DNA of 53,686 bases from an uncultured Bacteroidales bacterium (GTDB lineage Bacteria > Bacteroidota > Bacteroidia > Bacteroidales > Muribaculaceae): positions 1-53,686 of the forward strand of contig CACZNH010000007.1 in NCBI GenBank assembly GCA_902782465.1. Direction: 5' to 3'. Of the stretch, positions 1 to 7,910 are shown piece by piece. Each line of letters begins with the position of its first letter. Position 1 is the stretch's first letter. The notes under the pieces were generated by a model. It saw only the letters and a list, made by a program, of their open reading frames with translations, was not told the origin of the DNA and ran no database searches. The position numbers and the translations under genes are program-made.

Positions 1-156
1 ATACTCACCGGCCAGGTCGTCCTGAGTCAGAGTCAGGTAGGACTCGTTGGTCGTTCCCAGCGTGCTCTCGTCGAACTCACCGAAGAAGAAACCACTGTCA
101 GCCAGTGCTGTGCCTGCCATCAGCAGGGCAGCAAGAGTAAATAAAAATTTCTTCAT
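1..156 (-). CDS. Secreted protein, N-terminal fragment (cut by window edge)
   Basis: The first 52 residues of a gene that runs off the left end. The ATG at 156 opens a clear Sec signal peptide (MKKFLFTLAALLMAGTALA, cleavage expected after ALA), followed by an acidic, Phe-rich stretch (DSGFFFGEFDES). No lipobox cysteine is present, so the product should be soluble in the periplasm or exported further. Too little remains to name a family. The nearest convincing promoter on this strand lies 340 bases upstream (493-523), which implies an unusually long leader. Confidence 0.8.
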   Translation of the reverse strand, partial: MKKFLFTLAALLMAGTALADSGFFFGEFDESTLGTTNESYLTLTQDDLAGEY

Positions 157-492
157 AACTGATAAATGTTTTTTAAATGTTAATAAATTAAAGTTAATAT
201 AAAAGTAACAATTCGTTTAACTTGAATTAGGCATTAAGTCGGGTCAACATCTATTTCTTTTTCATCTCAGAGTTCCGGAATAACTACATCGTTTTTGGTT
301 TATAATACTTATTAAATCACAACATTTCAGCTTCATAGGGGGGCGAAAGTCATTGGGACAGATAGAACGATAACGAAGAAGTCCTCACGCAGCTGTTGCT
401 AACATGAAAACACGTCCTTTCAAGGTCTAAGCGTCTCATTTCCCTTCAATTTCAATAATAGATTTTCAAGTGATATCACTATTTGGTATCGG
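157..492 (-). promoter_or_regulatory. Long, possibly structured 5' leader of the cut secreted gene
   Basis: About 330 bases separate the predicted start of transcription near 486 from the ATG at 156, and I see no credible ORF in them on either strand. In the minus-strand RNA, CAACA (from 394-398) can pair with UGUUG (from 320-324), AGCU pairs with AGCU (391-394 with 329-332), and GGAC pairs with GUCC (381-384 with 356-359). This gives a nested fold around 320-398. A perfect 12-bp palindrome (AGTGATATCACT, 469-480) sits just inside the transcript. The last 80 bases before the gene are very AT-rich. The function is unknown; an RNA leader is inferred. Confidence 0.4.
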
Positions 493-523
493 CAAAATTA
501 TAACAAATCCCCGACATAGCAAA
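493..523 (-). promoter_or_regulatory. Bacteroidetes promoter
   Basis: On the minus strand, TTTG (520-523) is followed by 19 bases and TAATTTTG (493-500). This matches the Bacteroidetes housekeeping promoter (TTTG, about 20 bases, TAnnTTTG). It points towards the secreted gene at 1-156. Confidence 0.6.
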
Positions 524-560
524 AAGAGGGGCAAAAAAAATTCTTAAAAAAAGTTAATGC

Positions 561-664
561 GTAGCCACGGACCTTCATTTTCCCTCACGCTAAGACGCAA
601 AGCCGTAAAATCGTTTTTTTAATGGCGTCGGTCAAAAGGCCGAGGGGCACTGGGCCGTGGCTAC
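561..664. repeat. 104-bp element bounded by 10-bp inverted repeats
   Basis: GTAGCCACGG at 561-570 is repeated in inverted orientation as CCGTGGCTAC at 655-664. The inside holds the word CACGCTAAGACGCAAAG, and a relative of it (TTACGCTAAGGCGCGAAG) occurs in the spacer near 11424-11441. It lies just beyond the stop codon of the receptor gene (686-3526) and could act as its terminator or be a small non-autonomous repeat. No transposase is nearby. Confidence 0.5.
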
Positions 665-685
665 ACATTATAATATATAAATGAA

Positions 686-3526
686 TCAGAAGGGAGGTCT
701 GCCACCGGGAGGAGGTCCACTGGGGCGACCGCCGCCAGAGCCACCGCCCCAACGGCCTGGGCCGCGGAAGTCCTCGTTGCGGTCCTTGGGCTGCTCACCC
801 TTCTTGAAGGTGTTGAAGCGGTAGGTGAAAGTCAACATGCCGTAGCGCCCCAGGGAGTTGTAGATGACGTCCTCCATATAGTTGGCGGTGACGTTGCGAT
901 AGACGTTCTTGCGCTGTCCCAGGATGTCATAGACCGACAGGGTTACCGCAGCCTGCTTCTCGCTCAGGAACTGATAGGCGAGAGAGCCGTTCCACAACCA
1001 CTGGCTGGTGTTGTAACCGGCGCTGTAGCCGCTGGTGGTGCTGTAGCTGAGGTCGGTGCTGATGACCAGGCCGAAGGGTGCCGAATAGGTGCCGTTGAAC
1101 ATACCGCCCCAAGTGTTGACGTTGCGGTTGTTGGCAACGGTGACGGTGTTGGTGGTATTCTGGAAACCGTAGCGGGGTCGAATCTCCAGGTCAAAGACGC
1201 TGTTGCGGAATGCCAGACCAGGCGAATAGTTGATATTGAACGTGTTGCTGCGGTTCTCGATACCATTGTTGATACCCTTGGTGACCGAGTAGCGCATAAA
1301 CAAGTGACTGGAGAAATACCAGACCTTGCTGGCACCGAAGGGGAAGCTCAACATGTTCATCGCCATGGCGTTCCACACGCCGTTCACGTTGGTGTAGCTG
1401 GTGATGCGTCCACCGGTGATCTCGTCATAGTTGGTGGTCGAGACGATGCTGTTCTGGGCAAAATCGACGTTCATCATCGCCATGATGCTGCGCTGGGCTC
1501 CCTGTGCGAAGTCGCCGAAGCGCAGGTTGATGTTGTGGTTGAAAGTGGGCTTCAACTCGGGGTTACCGATGACGATGTTCAGCGGGTTGCTCTCGTCGGC
1601 AACGGGCTGCAGCTGGGTGATGCTGGGCTGCTGGGCGCGCATGAAGTAGTTAAAGTTGAGGTTGCGCGTCTCAGTGAACTTGTAGCGGAAACGGGCGTAG
1701 GGAGCCACCGACCAGGCCCAACGTTCCCTGATGTCGCGGGCGCTGTTGATGAGGTCCTTGCTCTTGGACATGGCGCCGTTGACCGTCATACCCACATTGA
1801 GGTTATAGGCCTTGCGCACCTGACGGAATCCCGCGCTGAACTGCTGGTTGTAGAACGTGTTGCGGAAGCTGTTGGACAAACTTTCGTTCCACTCCTGATC
1901 AGTAACCGTGCCGCTGGGCCAGACGCCGCTGCGGTCGTTATCATAGACCATCTTGTCGCTGGTGGTATAGCGGTAGTTGCCACGATAGGAGAACTCCAGG
2001 AAGCGGGCGTTCTTGACATCGCCAATGGGCTCGGTCCACGAGATGCGTCCCGTGATGCTGTGCGTCTTGCGGCGGTTGTTGGCCGTCTGGTCGATGAGCT
2101 GGTTGTTGTCCTGCAGCAGGTAGTAGGTGTTGTCGGTGTAGGTGTCGGCATCCTCACGCACGTTGCTGTAGTTGTAGTTGAGCATCAGGCTCTGGCTGCG
2201 GCCCGGGTGGCTGGCGACCTTGTGGTTGTAAATCAGGCGTGTGCCCCACTCAAAGCTCTTGCCGTCGTTGAAGAAGTTGCTCAAACTGCGGTTCACGAGC
2301 GACTGGGCCGTGTCACCGGCACGGGTGAGCGACGAGTCGCCGCGCTCGCTCTTGTTGAAGTTGAACGAGAAGTTGGGACGGATGTCGATGGTGTTGTTGC
2401 TGTCCACCTCCCACTTGATGCGGAAGTCACCACGCAGGTTGTGGCTCTTGTCGCGGGCGGCAGTGTTGGCGTCGTAGTAGCTGGTGGAGTCCTCAAACAG
2501 GTACTGGCGGGCGGTGCGAGTGCGGGTGTCGCGGTCGCTGTGGCTGTACATCACGTCACCACCGACACGGAAGTGGTCATCCTCCTTGCTGCCGATGTTG
2601 AAGTTGATGCCGGCATACTGCGACTTGGTGACGCCACGGTCGCCGCCGAAGCGCTGAAACCTGCCCGAAGCGCCGTCGCCGAATCCCAGATTGTTGACGT
2701 TGTTGCCGCCGCCCAGGATGGTGAACTGGTTACCGTCGCGGAAGTGATTGATCATCACGTTGCCGGCATAGCGCTCATCTGTGCCATAGCCCGCGTTGAC
2801 GGTGCCGAACCAGCCGTTGTTCATGCCTTTTTTCACCGTCAGGTTGATGACTGTCTCGTCATCGCCGTCGTCAACGCCCGTGAGGCGTGCCAGATCGCTC
2901 TTGCGGTCGATGACCTGGAGCTTGTTGATCATCTCGGCGGGAATGTTCTTGCTGGCCACCGTGGGGTCGTCGCTGAAGAACTCCTTGCCGTCGATAAGGA
3001 TTTTCTTTACCTCCTTGCCGTTGGCGGTAATCTTACCGTCACTGCCCACTTCCACGCCAGGCAGGCGCTTGAGCAGGTCCTCGACCACGGCATTGGCCTG
3101 GGTCTTGTAGGTGTCGGCATTGAACTCGATGGTGTCCTCCTTGACGACGATGGGGCTCTTGACACCCATGACCACCGTCTCCTTGAGCATGATGGTGTTG
3201 GGGTCCATGGAAACCACGCCGATGTTGACATCGCGGCCATCCTCACCGACGGTCACATGCTTGATGACATCGTTATAGCCCAGATAGGAGAAGCGCAGCA
3301 GGTATCGTCCCGGCTTGACGCCCTTGATGTTGAACACACCGTTCATATCGGTCGTCGTACCCTTGACCATCGTGCTGTCCTTGTTGGCCATTAACAGCTT
3401 GACCGTGGCCTCGATGAGCTCGGTCGTGTCTTGTGAGTCAACCAGGACACCATTGATGACCGTAGCACGCAGGCTGAGCGGCACCAGGCAGCCCAGGACA
3501 CAGATTATCGAAAAAAAATTCTTCAT
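686..3526 (-). CDS. TonB-receptor-like outer membrane beta-barrel protein
   Basis: 946 residues. A signal peptide (1-21) is followed by a carboxypeptidase-regulatory-like beta domain (about 24-110, INGVLVDSQDTTELIEATV), a plug-like region (about 120-235, with LLKRLPGVEVGSDGKI and ILIDGKEFF), and a long beta-barrel rich in alternating aromatic residues. The tail is Gly/Pro-rich and ends GGRPPF rather than in a typical barrel strand. This is the arrangement of the Bacteroidetes 'outer membrane beta-barrel' (OMP_b-brl_3) family, related to SusC and TonB receptors. No SusD partner adjoins it, so the substrate cannot be guessed. The gene stands alone behind its own promoter (3568-3600). Confidence 0.88.
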   Translation of the reverse strand: MKNFFSIICVLGCLVPLSLRATVINGVLVDSQDTTELIEATVKLLMANKDSTMVKGTTTDMNGVFNIKGVKPGRYLLRFSYLGYNDVIKHVTVGEDGRDVNIGVVSMDPNTIMLKETVVMGVKSPIVVKEDTIEFNADTYKTQANAVVEDLLKRLPGVEVGSDGKITANGKEVKKILIDGKEFFSDDPTVASKNIPAEMINKLQVIDRKSDLARLTGVDDGDDETVINLTVKKGMNNGWFGTVNAGYGTDERYAGNVMINHFRDGNQFTILGGGNNVNNLGFGDGASGRFQRFGGDRGVTKSQYAGINFNIGSKEDDHFRVGGDVMYSHSDRDTRTRTARQYLFEDSTSYYDANTAARDKSHNLRGDFRIKWEVDSNNTIDIRPNFSFNFNKSERGDSSLTRAGDTAQSLVNRSLSNFFNDGKSFEWGTRLIYNHKVASHPGRSQSLMLNYNYSNVREDADTYTDNTYYLLQDNNQLIDQTANNRRKTHSITGRISWTEPIGDVKNARFLEFSYRGNYRYTTSDKMVYDNDRSGVWPSGTVTDQEWNESLSNSFRNTFYNQQFSAGFRQVRKAYNLNVGMTVNGAMSKSKDLINSARDIRERWAWSVAPYARFRYKFTETRNLNFNYFMRAQQPSITQLQPVADESNPLNIVIGNPELKPTFNHNINLRFGDFAQGAQRSIMAMMNVDFAQNSIVSTTNYDEITGGRITSYTNVNGVWNAMAMNMLSFPFGASKVWYFSSHLFMRYSVTKGINNGIENRSNTFNINYSPGLAFRNSVFDLEIRPRYGFQNTTNTVTVANNRNVNTWGGMFNGTYSAPFGLVISTDLSYSTTSGYSAGYNTSQWLWNGSLAYQFLSEKQAAVTLSVYDILGQRKNVYRNVTANYMEDVIYNSLGRYGMLTFTYRFNTFKKGEQPKDRNEDFRGPGRWGGGSGGGRPSGPPPGGRPPF

Positions 3527-3567
3527 TTCGTTATAGCTTTTATCTTGTCATGTGGTGTTTGATGGCG

Positions 3568-3600
3568 CAAAATTACTAGTAAGTTGAGATATAACGCAAA
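3568..3600 (-). promoter_or_regulatory. Bacteroidetes promoter of the outer membrane receptor gene
   Basis: On the minus strand, TTTG (3597-3600), 21 bases, then TAATTTTG (3568-3575), 42 bases before the ATG at 3526. Confidence 0.65.
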
Positions 3601-3676
3601 AATATTCGATGTTTACACCTTTTTTATCGACCAAATACAGTTAGATTGCACCGTTACGGCATTTTATGCCTCATAA

Positions 3677-3709
3677 TTTGCAACAATCAAGAAAATAACA
3701 GTAACTTTG
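3677..3709 (+). promoter_or_regulatory. Bacteroidetes promoter of the carboxynorspermidine dehydrogenase gene
   Basis: TTTG (3677-3680), 21 bases, TAACTTTG (3702-3709). The ATG follows at 3741, a leader of about 25 bases. Confidence 0.7.
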
Positions 3710-3740
3710 CCCACAAATCAACAATTTGACTTAGAGAACT

Positions 3741-4937
3741 ATGAGTAAAGTCATTATCATCGGATGCGGTGGCGTCGGCACCGTGTGCGCCCATAAATGT
3801 GCACAGAATCCTGACGTGTTTAACGAAATCGTGATTGCCTCACGCAACCGCGCCAAGTGTGATGCCGTAGCACGTGCCATCGGCAAGGACAACATCACCA
3901 CCGACCAGGTGGATGCCGACGACGTGGACCAGCTGGTCGCCCTGTTCGAGCGCCACAAGCCTGACATGGTCATCAATCTGGCTCTGCCTTATCAGGACCT
4001 GACGATCATGGATGCTTGCCTGCGTTGCGGCGTGCACTATCTGGACACAGCCAACTACGAGCCCAAGGACGAGGCACACTTTGAGTACAGTTGGCAGTGG
4101 GCCTACCGCGAGCGCTTTGAGCAGGCTGGCCTGACCGCCATCCTGGGCTGCGGCTTTGACCCGGGCGTGAGCGGCGTCTATACGGCATACGCCGCCAAGC
4201 ACCACTTCGGCGAGATGCACACCCTCGATATCGTGGACTGCAATGCCGGCAACCACGGCAAAGCGTTTGCCACCAACTTCAACCCTGAAATCAACATCCG
4301 CGAGATTACCCAGAAGGGCCGCTACTGGGAGAACGGCAAGTGGGTGGAAACCGGTGCGCTGGAAATCCACAAGCCCCTCACCTACCCCATGATTGGCCCG
4401 CGTGAGAGCTACCTGATGTACCACGAGGAGCTGGAGTCGCTGGTCATCAACTTCCCCACCCTGAGGCGTGCGAGGTTCTGGATGACCTTCGGCGAGGAGT
4501 ACCTGACCCACCTGCGCGTGATTCAGGACATCGGCATGGCCAGCATCGAGCCCATCAACTACCAGGGCATGGAAATCGTGCCGCTGCAGTTCCTCAAAGC
4601 CGTGCTGCCCAACCCGCAAGACCTGGGCGAGAACTACACCGGTGAGACGAGCATCGGCTGCCGCATCAGCGGTACCGACAAGGAGGGCAAGCCGTTGACC
4701 TACTACATCTACAACAACTGCGACCACCACAAGGCCTACGAGGAGACCGGCATGCAGGCTGTGAGCTATACCACCGGTGTTCCCGCCATGACGGGTGCGA
4801 TGATGTTCCTCAAGGGACTGTGGCGCAAACCCGGCGTGCACAACGTCGAGGAGTTCGACCCCGACCCGTTCCTGGAAGTGCTCAACAAGCAGGGCCTGCC
4901 CTGGCACGAGCAGTTCAACATCGACCTGGAAGCATAA
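3741..4937 (+). CDS. Saccharopine dehydrogenase family protein, probable carboxynorspermidine dehydrogenase
   Basis: 398 residues. The N-terminal Rossmann motif GCGGVG (residues 8-13) binds NAD(P)H. The length and sequence fit the bacterial carboxynorspermidine synthase/dehydrogenase branch of the saccharopine dehydrogenase family. In that branch the enzyme condenses aspartate semialdehyde with a diamine on the way to norspermidine or spermidine (family knowledge). The conserved LGCGFDPGVSGVYTAYA stretch is about residues 134-150. The usual partner, carboxynorspermidine decarboxylase (nspC), is not in the window. Single gene with its own promoter; the Nudix gene converges on it 3 bases beyond the stop. 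Confidence 0.82.
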   Translation: MSKVIIIGCGGVGTVCAHKCAQNPDVFNEIVIASRNRAKCDAVARAIGKDNITTDQVDADDVDQLVALFERHKPDMVINLALPYQDLTIMDACLRCGVHYLDTANYEPKDEAHFEYSWQWAYRERFEQAGLTAILGCGFDPGVSGVYTAYAAKHHFGEMHTLDIVDCNAGNHGKAFATNFNPEINIREITQKGRYWENGKWVETGALEIHKPLTYPMIGPRESYLMYHEELESLVINFPTLRRARFWMTFGEEYLTHLRVIQDIGMASIEPINYQGMEIVPLQFLKAVLPNPQDLGENYTGETSIGCRISGTDKEGKPLTYYIYNNCDHHKAYEETGMQAVSYTTGVPAMTGAMMFLKGLWRKPGVHNVEEFDPDPFLEVLNKQGLPWHEQFNIDLEA

Positions 4938-4940
4938 GGT

Positions 4941-5339
4941 TTATCTGGGGAAGAGAGCGATGAGGCGCTCGTCGGCCGCACACCAGGGCAGCGACGGCAG
5001 TTCGTCCCATGGCAGCCAGCGGCTGGCGGCGTGTTCGCGCATGGTGAAGACCGTGGTGCCTGCCGTGCAGCGATAGGCTGCCAGGGTGATGGTGAAATCG
5101 GGATAATCGTGTGTGACCGTGGCCAGCAGCTCGTGTACCTCGACGTCGAGGTCCATTTCCTCCATGAGTTCGCGGTGCAGCGCCTGTTCAGGCGTCTCGT
5201 CCAGCTCAATCTTTCCTCCTGGAAACTCCCACAGGTGACTCGTGTAGCTGTAGCGCGTCACACCGCGCTGCATGCACAGCACCTTGCCGTCAACCTCGAT
5301 GACGGCAGCGACCACATGATAATGCTTGCGTGGGGTCAT
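4941..5339 (-). CDS. Nudix hydrolase, MutT-like
   Basis: 132 residues from the ATG at 5339. A Nudix box GKIELDETPEQ...REL.EE is present, with G, E, RE and EE in register. The glycine normally found after REUxEEx is aspartate here (RELMEEMDL). MutT-type members hydrolyse oxidised or non-canonical nucleoside triphosphates. The preferred start overlaps the stop of the upstream rhodanese gene as ATGA, which suggests coupled translation. An in-frame start further upstream (5369) would lie inside the rhodanese gene and is less likely. Confidence 0.85.
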   Translation of the reverse strand: MTPRKHYHVVAAVIEVDGKVLCMQRGVTRYSYTSHLWEFPGGKIELDETPEQALHRELMEEMDLDVEVHELLATVTHDYPDFTITLAAYRCTAGTTVFTMREHAASRWLPWDELPSLPWCAADERLIALFPR

Positions 5340-5758
5340 TTCACCAGCGTCTTGCCTGCATCCTGCCACGACATCACACCGCCTGCCAGATTGGTTACTT
5401 CATAACCCTCTGCAGCCAGGAGGCTGGCGGCACGCGCACTGCGGCGTCCGCTGCGGCAATAGACGGCGACAGGTCGACTAGTGTCAAGTTTAGCCTTGCA
5501 TTGCTCGACAAAGGTACTGTCGTTCACATCAACCAAAAGCGCTCCGGCAATGTGTCCCTCGTCAAATTCGTCCTGGGCACGCACGTCGAGCAGCTGCACC
5601 ACGGGGTTGGCAATATAGGTCTGGAACTCGTCCACGCCCACGTTGGCATAGTTAGCCAGAGCCATCTTGTTACCCGCCTGCCTGGAGAAAACCTTGGCGC
5701 ACGATACGGCAATCACGGTCACTATCGCCACCAGCACCAGCGACTTGATATTAATCAT
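5336..5758 (-). CDS. Rhodanese-like domain lipoprotein
   Basis: 140 residues from the ATG at 5758. A hydrophobic signal ends in VSC, so lipidation at Cys20 is likely. One rhodanese domain follows, with the active-site loop YCRSGRRS carrying the catalytic cysteine. Single-domain exported rhodaneses handle sulfane sulfur or redox chemistry in the envelope; the substrate is not known. The promoter's -7 box lies at 5801-5808, so a longer reading frame that opens at 5872 cannot be the start. ATG 5773 is the alternative. It forms an operon with the Nudix gene. Confidence 0.8.
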   Translation of the reverse strand: MINIKSLVLVAIVTVIAVSCAKVFSRQAGNKMALANYANVGVDEFQTYIANPVVQLLDVRAQDEFDEGHIAGALLVDVNDSTFVEQCKAKLDTSRPVAVYCRSGRRSARAASLLAAEGYEVTNLAGGVMSWQDAGKTLVK

Positions 5759-5800
5759 CAATAGTGTCACCATTTCCTTTTCTGTTTTTAAGTATGGGGG

Positions 5801-5880
5801 CAAAGGTAGTGCAAGTCGGGCGAAATCCAAGAAAAAAAAGAAAAATTTCTTTATTGTGTACTCGACTTCCATTACCTTTG
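5801..5880. promoter_or_regulatory. Divergent promoter pair
   Basis: A minus-strand TACCTTTG (5801-5808) serves the rhodanese gene and a plus-strand TACCTTTG (5873-5880) serves the outer membrane gene at 5926. The minus-strand box is followed by a GCACTACCTTTG context and an A-rich stretch like those in the duplicated promoter at 15819-15982. The distal boxes are poor on both sides. Confidence 0.5.
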
Positions 5881-5925
5881 CATCACAAAATTTATGATAA
5901 ATCCTACATAATTATTATTATTAAT

Positions 5926-6642
5926 ATGGATTCAATACAACGTCTAATCACCTCCTTGTTGCTGGGGTTTGCCATCAGTACCGCCATGGCGCAGTACTAC
6001 AGCGGCGACCACACGTTTGACGGGGAACACAAGAACGAAGCCTCGCTATCGTTGACCACCGGCAAGAACGTCATCACCGGTCCCGCTATCGGCAACACTT
6101 TGCACTACAAACACTACTTCAACAAGCACTGGAGCATCGATGGTGGAGTCAACACGCAGTACACCAAGCAGCAGTATGGCTTCAAGATTAAAGGCGAGTA
6201 TCACCTCAAGGTTAAGGCTTTCCACCTGTTTGCCTCGGGCGAATACATGTTCAACCACTACAACAGGTTCAACACCAACGAGAACGTGGAAAACATCTCA
6301 GTCCGCTTTGAACGCGGTTATTGGGACATCACCCTGGGCGGTTCATTCATCGGTTACAACATGATGGGTGACCACTATGGCGAGCCCATAACGCTCACCT
6401 TCGGTGCCCATGCCACATTGAGACCGCGCACCAACGATTGGAATGTGGGCTTGCTGTTCCGCAACTATGACGACTTCTACTACGAGAACTGGAACATTAA
6501 CTGGGGTCTGGACTTCTACTACCGTTTAAACCCCAAGGTGAAACTGTTCGGCGAGTTCAACATCCGCCCCGCCGGCTCGATGAGTCAGCTGGCAAGCAAA
6601 TATGAGACAACAGGCAAATTAGGACTTATTTATCGATGGTAA
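5926..6642 (+). CDS. Outer membrane beta-barrel protein
   Basis: 238 residues from the ATG at 5926. The frame stays open upstream, but the promoter box at 5873-5880 and the signal peptide fix this start. A signal peptide ends AMA before QYYSGD. The rest is about ten amphipathic strands with alternating aromatics (HYKHYFNKHWSIDGGV), ending in LGLIYRW; a terminal aromatic residue is typical of barrel assembly signals. No specific substrate can be read from it. The stop is 5 bases before the start of the metallophosphoesterase lipoprotein gene, so the two are almost certainly one operon. Confidence 0.72.
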   Translation: MDSIQRLITSLLLGFAISTAMAQYYSGDHTFDGEHKNEASLSLTTGKNVITGPAIGNTLHYKHYFNKHWSIDGGVNTQYTKQQYGFKIKGEYHLKVKAFHLFASGEYMFNHYNRFNTNENVENISVRFERGYWDITLGGSFIGYNMMGDHYGEPITLTFGAHATLRPRTNDWNVGLLFRNYDDFYYENWNINWGLDFYYRLNPKVKLFGEFNIRPAGSMSQLASKYETTGKLGLIYRW

Positions 6643-6647
6643 TAACT

Positions 6648-7751
6648 ATGAAAACGTCAATAACATATACCCTTATCACCGCCGCCTTGCTGATTGCAGG
6701 CGCGATACTCATCTCGTGTGAGAAAGTGAGCCCCCAGGGTGTGCTCATGGGCAACACCAGCGTTGATGACCGCGTGCAACAGTCAATGATCAACAATTCC
6801 TACTTTGGGATGAGTTGGGACAAGACGCTCGCAGACACTATCGAGGAGTATTCGTTCCTCGTGGGCAGTGACAGCCACATCACCATTGACCCGGGACGAC
6901 TCGAAGAGATGTTGGATATCGGCATGGAAAACGAAGACCTCTTCTTTTGCCACTTGGGCGACCTTGCCGACACCAAGCCCGAGTATTATTATAATACCGA
7001 ACTGGCGCTCTCCAAAGCCTCCCAAAAATGGTTTCACAAATACCTCGTTCCCCTTACCGACACCCTCGGGAACGTGTACACCGATACAACTCTGTTTATC
7101 GACCAGAGAACCAATACCATATATCGTGAAGATGCTTTTGATTTCTTGTGGCCCTCCTCCTTGCCGTTCTATCCTGTCGTGGGCAACCATGACATTACCC
7201 ACAACGGGTGGGGGTTGTACAGCCGGCTGTTCAAGACCACGTTCTATGAATTTAAAGTCAGCACCATCATTGATGGTGATACGGTCCACGACCGGTTCAT
7301 CTTTCTCGACTCGGCCAACGGCACACTGGGCAAATACCAAATTGAACAAATCGACAATGATGTCTTCAATCTCCTCGGGGAACAGAAGTTGATCCGCCAC
7401 ACCTTTGTCTTCACCCACACCAATATCTTCCGTCCCTCGCTCAACGAGTTCGCATCGACCTACTGCCGAGAGGAGTTGTACTACATTCTGGACAAACTGG
7501 CTGACTGGAACACGACCATCGCATTCTGGGGGCATGTCCATGCGTGGGATGAGCGTGATTTTGGCGGTGTGCACCACATCACCATGCCCTCGATGAACTT
7601 TGTGGATCACCCCAACGGCGGTGATGACCTGCTCGTCAGGGTTACCGTCAAGAAGGACGGCTCCTGCAAAATAGACCGCGTGGGACTGTACAGCAAGGAG
7701 CGCAGCCGTACGGAACTGGACAAATTGGGCTACTATACCAAAGCCAAGTAA
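6648..7751 (+). CDS. Calcineurin-like metallophosphoesterase lipoprotein
   Basis: 367 residues from the ATG at 6648. The signal peptide ends in the lipobox LISC (Cys24). The metal-site motifs of the family are all visible: SDSH, HLGDLAD, VGNHD, FTHTN and WGHVHAWD. The enzyme should therefore be a di-metal phosphoesterase held on the envelope. The substrate is unknown. It is translated directly behind the barrel gene, which suggests the two work at the outer membrane together. An in-frame ATG at 6636 would overlap the previous gene and gives a worse signal peptide. Confidence 0.85.
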   Translation: MKTSITYTLITAALLIAGAILISCEKVSPQGVLMGNTSVDDRVQQSMINNSYFGMSWDKTLADTIEEYSFLVGSDSHITIDPGRLEEMLDIGMENEDLFFCHLGDLADTKPEYYYNTELALSKASQKWFHKYLVPLTDTLGNVYTDTTLFIDQRTNTIYREDAFDFLWPSSLPFYPVVGNHDITHNGWGLYSRLFKTTFYEFKVSTIIDGDTVHDRFIFLDSANGTLGKYQIEQIDNDVFNLLGEQKLIRHTFVFTHTNIFRPSLNEFASTYCREELYYILDKLADWNTTIAFWGHVHAWDERDFGGVHHITMPSMNFVDHPNGGDDLLVRVTVKKDGSCKIDRVGLYSKERSRTELDKLGYYTKAK

Positions 7752-7834
7752 TTGTCAAGGACGCCTGATTTCATTCCAAACGCGGCATTGAATCCTGGAG
7801 GCAAAAAGATAATTTAAAAAAAATGGTGTTTTTC

Positions 7835-7864
7835 TGAAACTTTTTCAGGGGGTCGTGCGTCTAA
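7835..7864 (+). promoter_or_regulatory. Candidate ECF-sigma promoter
   Basis: TGAAACTTTTTC (7835-7846) followed 17 bases after AAC by CGTCTAA (7858-7864) fits the general ECF pattern (AAC, 16-17 bases, CGTC). No TAnnTTTG box is found here. It lies 47 bases ahead of the GIN-domain lipoprotein gene. Confidence 0.5.
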
Positions 7865-7910
7865 TACACAAAAGAGCAAGTTAAAACATCATTAAAACAG
7901 AAGTACAACA

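Noticed and set aside
1304-3394. Long plus-strand open frame (about 700 codons)
   Set aside because: It lies entirely opposite the receptor gene, in a low-complexity Val/Ala/Asp-rich frame with no fold or motif; an artefact of codon bias on the other strand.
3840-4907. Minus-strand open frame of about 355 codons
   Set aside because: Antisense to the dehydrogenase gene, rich in Val, Gly, His with no motif, and no promoter.
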